Shown: one piece after another, positions 36,021 through 45,102 of the stretch
Position numbering within the stretch: the stretch's first letter is position 1
Layout: every line of letters begins with the position of its first letter
Assembly: GCF_005484805.1 (NCBI RefSeq)
Contig: NZ_CP039432.1
Location: 558,001-622,000, forward strand
Direction of reading: 5' to 3'
DNA length: 64,000 bases
Origin: Rhodococcus sp. SGAir0479
GTDB lineage: Bacteria > Actinomycetota > Actinomycetes > Mycobacteriales > Mycobacteriaceae
The notes under the pieces: model-generated
Told to the model about the DNA's origin: nothing
What the model saw: the letters and a program-made list of their open reading frames with translations, nothing else
Database searches by the model: none
Position numbers and translations under genes: made by a program

Positions 36021-36878
36021 ATGAGGAGAGTTGCCGGCAAGGTCGTTCTGGTCACCGGTGCCGCCCGCGGGCAGGGGCGTAGTCACGCCGTCCGGTTGGC
36101 CGAGGAGGGTGCCGACGTCATCGCGTTCGACGTGTGTGCGGACATCGGTACCAACGAGTATCCGCTCGCGACGGAAGCGGATCTCGCGGACACCGCGCGC
36201 CTGGTCGAGAAGGCGGGAGTGCGCGTGGTGACCGCCCAGGTCGACGTCCGTGATCGCGCGCGGCTCGAGGCGCGGCTGTCCGATGCGGTCGCACGCCTGG
36301 GACGTCTCGACGTCGTGGTGGCCAATGCCGGCATCTGCCCGCTCGGCAGGCACCTGCCGTCGCAGGCTTTCGTGGACGCGTTCGACGTCGACTTCGTGGG
36401 CGTGGTCAACACCGTGCACGCCGCGTTGCCGCATCTGAAGGCGGGCGCCTCGGTGGTCGCGATCGGTTCGGTGGCCGGGCTGGTGCCGCAGACGGGATTC
36501 AACGGCCAGCAGGCGTTGCAGGGGCCCGGGGGCGACGGATACGGGTTGGCCAAGAAGATGATTCAGTCGTACACGAGTTCACTGGCGTTGACGCTCGGTC
36601 CCGACTCGATCCGCGTCAACGCGATCCATCCGACGAACTGCAACACCGACATGCTGCAGAGCCCTCCGATGTACAAGACGTTCCGCCCGGACCTCGAGAA
36701 CCCCACGGCCGAGGACGCCGCGGTGACCTTCCCGTTCATGCAGGCCATGCCGATTCCGTGGGTGGAGCCGGAGGACATCTCGCACGCCGTCGTGTACCTC
36801 GCGTCCGACGAGTCGCGTTACGTCACCGGGCAGCAGCTGCGGGTGGATGCCGGCGCCGGAATGAGGATCGGCCTCTAG
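36021..36878 (+). CDS. Mycofactocin-coupled type SDR
   Basis: A 285-residue SDR of the mycofactocin-associated subfamily. It has the extended cofactor motif TGAARGQGRSHAVRLAEEGA, VIAFDVCADIG, the NAG motif VANAGICPLG, and a catalytic YGLAK after a serine in VVAIGSVAGL. Members keep NAD(H) tightly bound and pass electrons to mycofactocin rather than exchanging the cofactor. ATG 36021 follows GGGAGCAGG. It lies between the two divergent steroid-type operons and reads rightward toward the TetR gene. Confidence 0.85.
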   Translation: MRRVAGKVVLVTGAARGQGRSHAVRLAEEGADVIAFDVCADIGTNEYPLATEADLADTARLVEKAGVRVVTAQVDVRDRARLEARLSDAVARLGRLDVVVANAGICPLGRHLPSQAFVDAFDVDFVGVVNTVHAALPHLKAGASVVAIGSVAGLVPQTGFNGQQALQGPGGDGYGLAKKMIQSYTSSLALTLGPDSIRVNAIHPTNCNTDMLQSPPMYKTFRPDLENPTAEDAAVTFPFMQAMPIPWVEPEDISHAVVYLASDESRYVTGQQLRVDAGAGMRIGL

Positions 36879-36958
36879 TCGTCCGGGCCGATCCGGTGAG
36901 CCGTGTCCTCGGTGAAGGGAAACGTCGTATGGGTGCCACCGGACAGGATTCTGTAGTA

Positions 36959-37540
36959 ATGTCCGGACACGTGTCCAGTGCGAGCTTCGAGTCCACCCGG
37001 CGGCGCCTCACGCCCAAGCAGGCGGACACCGTCGACCGTCTGTGTGAGGCGGCCGTGCAGGTGTTGCGGGACGAGGACTTCGCGGGCTTGACCGTCCGGG
37101 CCGTCGCGTCCCGGGCCGGGGTCGGGCCGGCCACCGCCTACACGTACTTCTCGTCCAAGGAACATCTTGTCGCCGAGGTGTTCTGGCGCCGGCTCTCGCG
37201 GTCGGCACGCCCCGAATCCGACGGCCTGGACCGCATCGGTCGCGTCGTGACGGTCCTGCGCGGCATCGCGTTGCTGCTGGCCGACGAGCCCGGTTTGTCG
37301 GGTGCCGTCACCAATGCCCTGCTCGGTGGCGACCCGGACGTCGAGCACCTGCGGGTACGGATCGGGATCGAGATTCGCGGCCGTCTCGCCGAGGCTCTGG
37401 GCGAGCCGGCCGACCCCGAGTTGCTCGAGACGCTCGACCTGCTCTACGCCGGGGCGCTGCTTCGTGCAGGCATCGGCCACGGCAGCTACGAGGACCTCGC
37501 CGGCCAGTTGGAGCGTTCCGCCACAATGATTTTGGAGTGA
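36959..37540 (+). CDS. TetR-family regulator (Rv0767c-like)
   Basis: A 193-residue TetR regulator. The helix-turn-helix region covers roughly residues 20-65: LCEAAVQVLRDEDFAGLTVR, AVASRAGVGPATAYTYFSSK. It heads the operon TetR-CYP123-SDR-CYP51-ferredoxin. The start is uncertain: ATG 36959, GTG 36971 or ATG 36929. The first two lie at or inside a perfect GGACACGTGTCC palindrome, implying autorepression at the start codon. The same half-sites occur before the divergent aldA operon. Confidence 0.87.
   Translation: MSGHVSSASFESTRRRLTPKQADTVDRLCEAAVQVLRDEDFAGLTVRAVASRAGVGPATAYTYFSSKEHLVAEVFWRRLSRSARPESDGLDRIGRVVTVLRGIALLLADEPGLSGAVTNALLGGDPDVEHLRVRIGIEIRGRLAEALGEPADPELLETLDLLYAGALLRAGIGHGSYEDLAGQLERSATMILE
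36965..36976. promoter_or_regulatory. TetR-type operator GGACA-CG-TGTCC
   Basis: A perfect 12-bp palindrome overlapping the probable start of the TetR gene. It matches the site at 35873 in arm sequence and 2-bp spacing. A repressor bound here would block initiation of the cyp operon. Confidence 0.65.
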
Positions 37541-37544
37541 GTTG

Positions 37545-38750
37545 ATGACCGAAGCGCTGATCGACCCGGTGGTCTTCAATCCGTACGACTACGACTTCCA
37601 CGAGGACCCGTATCCCACCTACGCGCGGCTGCGCAACGAGTCGCCGATCTACCACAACCCGGACATCGGATTCTGGGCGTTGTCGCGGCACGGGGACGTG
37701 CTGCGGGCGTTCCGCGACAACACCCGCCTGTCGAGCGCCAACGGGGTGTCGCTCGACCCGGCGGCGTACGGGCCGCACGCCCACCTGGTGATGTCGTTCC
37801 TGGCGATGGACGACCCGCGTCATGCGCGGTTGCGCCAACTGGTCTCCCGCGGCTTCACGCCGCGGCGCGTCGCCGAGCTCGACGGCCGAGTCCGCGAACT
37901 CACCCGGCAGTACCTGGAGCCGGCACTCGATGCGGGTGAGTTCGACTGGATCGCCGAGGTGGCGGGCAAGCTGCCGATGGATGTGATCTCCGAACTCATG
38001 GGCGTTCCGCAACCGGACCGCGCGGAGTTGCGCCGGCTGGCCGACCTGGTGGTGCACCGCGAGGACGGCGTCCTCGACGTACCGCCGGCGTCGGTGGAGG
38101 CCTCGCTCGATCTCATGACCTACTACAAGGACATGATCGCGCAGCGCCGCCGCTCGCGCACCGACGACCTCACCTCCGCCCTGCTCGACGCGGAGATCGA
38201 CGGGGACCAGCTTTCCGATCAGGAGATTCTCGGGTTCCTGTTCCTGATGGTGGTCGCCGGTAACGAGACCACCACCAAGCTGCTCGGCAACGCCGCGTAC
38301 TGGGGTGCACGCAACCCCGAGGAGGTGCGGCAGGTGCTCGACGACCCCGCTCGGGTGACGGACTGGGTGGAGGAGACGCTGCGATTCGACACCTCCAGCC
38401 AGATCGTGGCGCGCACCAGCGCCGTCGACCTCGAGTACTACGGGCAGACCGTTCCGGCCGGGGAGAAGGTACTGCTGCTGATCGGGTCCGCGAATCGGGA
38501 CGAGGCCGTCTTCGAGGACGGCGACACGTACCGGATCGGTCGCGAGTCCACCACCAAGCTTGCGAGTTTCGGGGGCGGGGTGCACTTCTGCCTGGGGGCG
38601 CACCTCGCCCGCCTCGAGGCCCGGATCGCGCTCACCGAATTCGCCGAGAGGGTTCGGCGGTATGAGGTCGACGAGTCCGGAATCGAACGTGTCCATTCCA
38701 CGAACGTGCGGGGCTTCGCGGCCCTGCCGATGAAGGTGCAGGTGCGCTGA
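37545..38750 (+). CDS. cyp123: Cytochrome P450, CYP123 family
   Basis: A 401-residue soluble P450. The I-helix motif is MVVAGNETTTK, the K-helix ExxR is EETLR, and the heme loop FGGGVHFCLGAHLAR has the ligand Cys at about residue 349. It agrees well with M. tuberculosis CYP123 (Rv0766c) as I recall it, including the N-terminal DPYDYDFHEDPYP. Electrons probably come from the ferredoxin encoded at 40974. ATG 37545 lies 5 bp after the TetR stop with a GGAGTGA ribosome site. The substrate is not established for the family. Confidence 0.92.
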   Translation: MTEALIDPVVFNPYDYDFHEDPYPTYARLRNESPIYHNPDIGFWALSRHGDVLRAFRDNTRLSSANGVSLDPAAYGPHAHLVMSFLAMDDPRHARLRQLVSRGFTPRRVAELDGRVRELTRQYLEPALDAGEFDWIAEVAGKLPMDVISELMGVPQPDRAELRRLADLVVHREDGVLDVPPASVEASLDLMTYYKDMIAQRRRSRTDDLTSALLDAEIDGDQLSDQEILGFLFLMVVAGNETTTKLLGNAAYWGARNPEEVRQVLDDPARVTDWVEETLRFDTSSQIVARTSAVDLEYYGQTVPAGEKVLLLIGSANRDEAVFEDGDTYRIGRESTTKLASFGGGVHFCLGAHLARLEARIALTEFAERVRRYEVDESGIERVHSTNVRGFAALPMKVQVR

Positions 38751-39546
38751 TGCCCCGTTTCGAACCCAACCCGACCCGTCGGCCGACGCTCATCAGTGGC
38801 GCCTCGTCGGGGATCGGCGCGGCCACCGCCTACGCGCTCGCCGAACTCGGGCATCCCGTCGCCCTGGGCGCGCGGCGGGTCGCCGAGAGCGAAGCGATCG
38901 CCGACAAGATCCGCAGCAACGGAGGCGAGGCGTTCGCGCACGTCCTCGACGTCACCGACGACGCCTCGGTCGACGCCTTCGTCACGGCCGCCGAGGACGC
39001 CCTCGGGCCGGCCGAGATCGTGGTCTCCGGGGCCGGCGACCTCGAGTTCGGCGCCGCCGATCAGATGGATCCGGGCCGGTTCGCCAGACAGATCGACGTG
39101 CACCTCGTCGGTGCCCAGCGGCTGGCGCACCGGGTGCTGCCCGGCATGCGGGAACGGCGCCGGGGCGACTTCGTGTTGATCGGGTCCGACTGCGCCGACC
39201 GGCAGCGCCCCATGATGGGGGCCTACGACGCCGCCAAGGCCGGTCTCGAGGCGATGGGGCGGCAGATGCGGATGGAGCTCGAGGGCACCGGAATTCGTGC
39301 CTCTGTCGTCCGGCCGGGACCGACCGCCACCGGCATGGGCATGAACTCCACTCCGGAGATACTGGCGCCCGTCGCGGAGCTGTGGTCCAAGTGGGGGTTC
39401 GCCCGCCACGGGTACATGTTGCGCGCCTCCGACATGGCGAACGCGGTTGTCGCGGTGGTAGGTGCCCCGCGCGGCGTCCATCTCGTCCTCATCGAGGTCC
39501 AGCCCGAGGCGCCGCTGGCGCCCCTCCCGACATCCGAGGAGACGCC

Positions 39547-39550
<4 letters not shown>
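38750..39550 (+). CDS. SDR-family oxidoreductase (Rv0765c-like)
   Basis: A 266-residue SDR. Cofactor motif SGASSGIGAATAYALAELG, catalytic Ser in VLIGSDCAD and YDAAKAG as YxxxK. ATG overlaps the CYP123 stop (TGATG), and its own stop overlaps the cyp51 ATG. In M. tuberculosis an SDR (Rv0765c) occupies the same slot between cyp123 and cyp51, which argues for a conserved joint pathway. It may oxidise or reduce the alcohol or aldehyde produced by one of the P450s. Confidence 0.9.
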
Positions 39551-41177
<1,627 letters not shown>

Positions 41178-41216
41178 AGAACCAGCCGGACAACCACTTT
41201 CGAAGGAGACGACAAC

Positions 41217-41768
41217 ATGACCGGATTCGATCGCGGGGAACTCGACGAGATGGTCCAGCGGTGGGTGGACGGCAACAAGAAGGCCGAGGCGGCGGGTGAC
41301 TGGAAGCCGTTGGCGGATTTCTACACAGAGGACGCGACTTACGGGTGGAACTACGGCCCCACCCAGGACTTCATGGCGGTCGGCCGGGACGAGATCCGTG
41401 ACGTCGCACTCGGGCTCGAGATGACCGGCCTCGAGGGATGGGAGTACCCGTACCAGGAGTTCGTCGTCGACGAGGTCAGCGGCAACGTGATCGGGCTGTG
41501 GAAGCAGATCTCCGACGCCAAGCGTCCCGACGGCACCAACTACTCGGTGTACGGCCTCGGGGGTAGCTGGTTCCGGTACGCGGGCAACTTCCAGTGGTCG
41601 TGGCAGCGCGACTTCTTCGACTTCGGCAACGTGTCCGCACTCTTCGTGGAGATGATCCAGGCGGGTGCCCTGTCGAAGGGCATGCAGGCGCGCATCCAAC
41701 GGTCGGTCTCGGGGGAGAAGCTACCGGGCTGGTACCCGGTCGGCCAGGCACCGGTTCCGCTGTGGTGA
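41217..41768 (+). CDS. SnoaL/NTF2-like protein
   Basis: A 183-residue protein with the small alpha+beta cone fold signature: an N-terminal helix with VQRWVDGNKKAEAAGDWKPL, then FYTEDATYGWNYG and a C-terminal WQRDFFDFGN. The family contains hydrolases, isomerases and dehydratases acting on hydrophobic ligands. GAAGGAGACGACAAC precedes the ATG, a strong ribosome site. It follows the ferredoxin by 39 bp within the cyp51 operon, so a steroid-type ligand is likely but unproven. Confidence 0.75.
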   Translation: MTGFDRGELDEMVQRWVDGNKKAEAAGDWKPLADFYTEDATYGWNYGPTQDFMAVGRDEIRDVALGLEMTGLEGWEYPYQEFVVDEVSGNVIGLWKQISDAKRPDGTNYSVYGLGGSWFRYAGNFQWSWQRDFFDFGNVSALFVEMIQAGALSKGMQARIQRSVSGEKLPGWYPVGQAPVPLW

Positions 41769-43024
41769 GCATCGAGGCGCAATCGGCGCGGTCCTTCGCA
41801 GCGCTGTCCCGCGCCGACCTCGCCACGCTCGTCCCCGAGCTGTTGCTGTGCGGTCAGCTCATCGATCGGTCGGGAATGGCGCACTTGATCGTCGAGTTCG
41901 GACGGTCCGGCATGGCGCAGGTCGCGATCGAGGAGTGGCAGGCAGCGAGCCCGTGGTACACCCGGCGCATGCAGCGTGCGCTGCGGTACGAGGGCGACGA
42001 CGTGGTCACCATCTTCAAGGGCCTGCAACTCGACATCGGGGCGCCGCCGCAGTTCATGGACTTCCGCTACCGGGTGGATGATCCGCAGCACGGGGAGTTC
42101 TGGCTCGACCACTGCGGTGCGCTCATGGACGTCGAACCACTCGGCGACGAGTACGTGACCGCGATGTGTCACGACATCGAGGACCCCACGTTCGACGCCA
42201 CCGCGCTGGCCACCAACCCGCACGCGCAGGTCCGCCCGATCCACCGGCCGCCGCGCCGACCCGCCGACCGCCACCCGCACTGTGCGTGGACGGTGATCAT
42301 CGACGAGGCCCACGTTCCCCCGACGATGCAGCCGCACACCGAGCAGGTCGGCCGCAGCGCGGCGTACACCGTCGAGCTCAGCCCGATCGACGCCGCGGGG
42401 GAGGGCAACCACGACTACGCGGGACCGCTCCTGTCGGACGTGCGGTTCCAGGACTTCTCCCAGTCCGCGCTCGTACGCATCGCCGAGGAGGTGTGTCTGC
42501 AGCAACACCTGCTCGCCCTCGGCTTCCTGATCGCGGTCCGCAAGCGGGTGGACGAGGACAAGGCCCGCGAGATCACCCGCAAGCAGCTCACCGGCATCGC
42601 GGGAGTGACCGCGCAGCGGATCCGGGACGCGCTGGGACTCCCGGACGATCTCGAGGGCTTGGCGGCCGTGCTGTCGGTGCATCCGCTGGTGAACCCGACC
42701 CAGTACGTGGACAGCGAGATTCGATTCGGCGGCGGGCGTTTGCAGCTGCGGGTCGGCCGGCGCGGGCCGGTCGACATCGACGGCGGCTGGCCGACATTGA
42801 TCGACGGGGAGCATCTCGAGGCATTGCAGGCGCTGGTGCGCGGCGTCAATCCGCGGTTCACGGTCCGCGTCCTCGACGAGGACCCGGCCGGTCTGCTTCT
42901 GGCCGTCGACGTCACCGACGAACCCGCCCCAGAGTGCGTCGAGGTCGCGATCACCAAAGTCAGCACCGGCGCCGCCTTCGAATTCGAAGACCGCGGAATT
43001 CCCCTGCCGCTCTATGTAGTCTGA
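41765..43024 (+). CDS. Unknown protein of the cyp51 operon, 419 residues
   Basis: I do not recognise a family with certainty. The protein is soluble. A His/Cys-rich central region (GEFWLDHCGALMDVEPLG, VTAMCHDIEDPTFDATA, HRPPRRPADRHPHC) could bind a metal or cofactor. Before it comes DIGAPPQFMDFRYRVDD and after it a helical part with FSQSALVRIAEEVCLQQHLL. GTG 41765 overlaps the SnoaL-like stop by 4 bp and the acyl-CoA synthetase follows 26 bp later. It is clearly an operon member, and a good candidate for a new enzyme or carrier of this pathway. Confidence 0.7.
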   Translation: MSIEAQSARSFAALSRADLATLVPELLLCGQLIDRSGMAHLIVEFGRSGMAQVAIEEWQAASPWYTRRMQRALRYEGDDVVTIFKGLQLDIGAPPQFMDFRYRVDDPQHGEFWLDHCGALMDVEPLGDEYVTAMCHDIEDPTFDATALATNPHAQVRPIHRPPRRPADRHPHCAWTVIIDEAHVPPTMQPHTEQVGRSAAYTVELSPIDAAGEGNHDYAGPLLSDVRFQDFSQSALVRIAEEVCLQQHLLALGFLIAVRKRVDEDKAREITRKQLTGIAGVTAQRIRDALGLPDDLEGLAAVLSVHPLVNPTQYVDSEIRFGGGRLQLRVGRRGPVDIDGGWPTLIDGEHLEALQALVRGVNPRFTVRVLDEDPAGLLLAVDVTDEPAPECVEVAITKVSTGAAFEFEDRGIPLPLYVV

Positions 43025-43050
43025 GCGGCCGACCCCTCGAGGACATGCGC

Positions 43051-44676
43051 ATGGCCTACACCTTCGCCGACCTGTTCGAACACTCCGTCGACGCGATGCC
43101 GGAGCGACTCGCGATGATCGTCTCCGGCGAGGAGGTGACCTATCGCGCGCTCGACGAGCGGGCCAACCGCCTTGCGCACCACCTGAAGGATGCGGGGTTC
43201 GGGGCGGGGGCGCACATCGGCATCCACATGCACAACGCGATCGAGACCATGGTTGCGATCATCGCGGCGTTCAAACTCCGGGCGGTGCCCCTCACCGTCA
43301 ACTTCCGATACACGTCCGATGAACTGCGCTACCTGTACGACAACGCCGACCTGGACGCGCTCGTGTTTCATCAGGGATTCGCGGACCGGGTCGCGGAGGT
43401 GCTCCCCGATGTACCGCGAATCCGCCATCTGATCGGCGTGCCGGACGTGCTGGCGACCGGCGCCGAGTGCGCGGTGCCGGGAGCGGTGGACTACCGGGAG
43501 GCGCTCGCCGTCGGCAGTCCGGAGCGGGGATTCGAGGACCGCAGTCCCGACGACCACTACATCTTCTACACCGGCGGGACCACGGGGCGACCCAAGGGCG
43601 TGGTCTGGCGGCACGAGGACATCTGGCGGGTACTGGGCGGGGGGCTGGACTTCTACACGGGCGAGCCCGTCACCGACGAGTTCCAGCAGTCGCGCGGCGG
43701 CGTCGCGGCGGGGGAGTCGATGCGCTGGGTGATGCTGCCACCGCTGATCCACACGTCCGCGATGATGCCGACCTTCACCGCGTTCTTCACCGGGAACACC
43801 GTCATCATGGAACCGAAGTTCGACGCGCCCCGCGTCTGGGAGCTCGTCGCACGCTACCGACCCCAGGTCATGGTCATCACCGGTGACGCCATGGGACGAC
43901 CTCTCGTCGAGGCGTTTCGGGAGCAGGAGCGGGACACGTCCAGTCTGGGCGTGGTCGCGTCCGGTGCCGCGTTGTTCTCCGCTGCCGTGAAGGACGCGTT
44001 CTTCGAGGCCATGCCGAACCTCCTGATCTCCGACTCGGTGGGGTCGTCGGAGACCGGGTTCGGCGGAATCGGGTTTGCCTCGAAGGGTCTCGAGCAGCAC
44101 GGCGGTCCCAGGGTGACGGCGAACAGGTACTCGGTCGTCGTCGACGACCAGGACCGCATCCTCGCGCCCGGGTCGGGTGGCGAGGGCTGGCTGGCCAAAC
44201 TCGGCAACGTCCCGGTCGGCTACTACAAGGATCCCGTGAAGTCCGCCGAGATCTTCCGCGTCATCGACGGGCGCCGCGCGGTGGTCACCGGTGACCGCGC
44301 GCGGATCGAGGACGACGGGTCGATCACTCTGCTGGGACGCGGCAACATGGTTGTCAACACCGGGGGCGAGAAGGTGTTCGCCGAGGAGGTCGAGGCCGTC
44401 GTCAAGGCGCACCCCGACGTCTACGACGCGATCGTCATCGGTGTGCCGGACGAGCGCTGGGGTTCTCGGGTGGCGACGGTCGTGCGGATCCGCGACGGTG
44501 TGGATCCGGACTTCGAGTCCCTCGAGAAGCACACCCGCAACCAGCTCGCCGGCTACAAGATCCCGCGGACGTTCTGGGTGGTGCCCGACGTGGCGCGGAC
44601 CCCGAGCGGCAAACCCGATTACGGCTGGGCGAAGGCACACGCCGCGGCGAACGATCCGGCACATCGACTCGACTGA
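43051..44676 (+). CDS. Acyl-CoA synthetase, FadD19-like
   Basis: A 541-residue AMP-forming ligase. Motif A9 P-loop-like YTGGTTGRPKGVVWRHEDI, the SSETGFGG core, TGDRARIEDDG and the hinge LGRGNMVVNTGGEKV. It resembles FadD19, the steroid side-chain CoA ligase of mycobacteria, in the WRHEDI and SDSVGSSETGFGG stretches. It probably activates a steroid- or isoprenoid-derived acid with CoA. ATG 43051 sits 9 bp after GAGGAC; ATG 43045 is also possible. Last gene of the cyp51 operon. Confidence 0.9.
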   Translation: MAYTFADLFEHSVDAMPERLAMIVSGEEVTYRALDERANRLAHHLKDAGFGAGAHIGIHMHNAIETMVAIIAAFKLRAVPLTVNFRYTSDELRYLYDNADLDALVFHQGFADRVAEVLPDVPRIRHLIGVPDVLATGAECAVPGAVDYREALAVGSPERGFEDRSPDDHYIFYTGGTTGRPKGVVWRHEDIWRVLGGGLDFYTGEPVTDEFQQSRGGVAAGESMRWVMLPPLIHTSAMMPTFTAFFTGNTVIMEPKFDAPRVWELVARYRPQVMVITGDAMGRPLVEAFREQERDTSSLGVVASGAALFSAAVKDAFFEAMPNLLISDSVGSSETGFGGIGFASKGLEQHGGPRVTANRYSVVVDDQDRILAPGSGGEGWLAKLGNVPVGYYKDPVKSAEIFRVIDGRRAVVTGDRARIEDDGSITLLGRGNMVVNTGGEKVFAEEVEAVVKAHPDVYDAIVIGVPDERWGSRVATVVRIRDGVDPDFESLEKHTRNQLAGYKIPRTFWVVPDVARTPSGKPDYGWAKAHAAANDPAHRLD

Positions 44677-45102
44677 CCGGCGTTCGGGCTGAGCCACCGC
44701 CCCGGCAGCCTCCCGTGCCTCGCCCGTCCGTCGCGCACACCCACGTCGTAGCGCCGCCGATCAACGGTCGCGTGACTCGATCGGACGTACGTCGCGAGGG
44801 TGATTATCGGGGTGAATTCCGGCGCCTGTCTTCGGCTGGGAGAGCGAAAAGTCCAGCTCGTTGAATATTTGACAGCGGTTTGTTAGGTGCGCGAACGGGT
44901 TTCGCTCTTTTGCTCACTTATTGATGCCGTATCGGGATGTTATCTTGATCGCGCCTGTATGCATGCGGCCGGGGGGATTGCTATTCGTCGAGGTGGGGGC
45001 CTCGACGGATTTTCGGGGAGCATTGTTCGCCATTTCTGTCTTCATGCGGTTGGGCTGTCTTGTGCGCGTCGCTGTCATGCCGATCGAGGAGGTCGAGGAA
45101 CG
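44677..45102. other. 426-bp intergenic region with lower-GC pocket
   Basis: No gene is supported here. From about 44820 to 45060 the sequence is visibly richer in A and T than both neighbours. It holds the presumed promoter and a long leader of the surface-protein gene. Short open frames lack ribosome sites. Confidence 0.5.
44918..44946 (+). promoter_or_regulatory. Candidate promoter of surface-protein gene
   Basis: TTATTG (44918-44923), a 17-bp spacer and TATCTT (44941-44946) resemble a housekeeping promoter in the AT-richer pocket. The predicted leader would be about 150 nt. A TTGACA at 44869-44874 has no good -10 partner. Confidence 0.4.

Noticed and set aside
34941-36434. Long minus-strand frame across the aldA promoter and SDR gene
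   Set aside because: It runs antisense to the SDR and through the divergent promoter, with composition typical of shadow frames in high-GC DNA.
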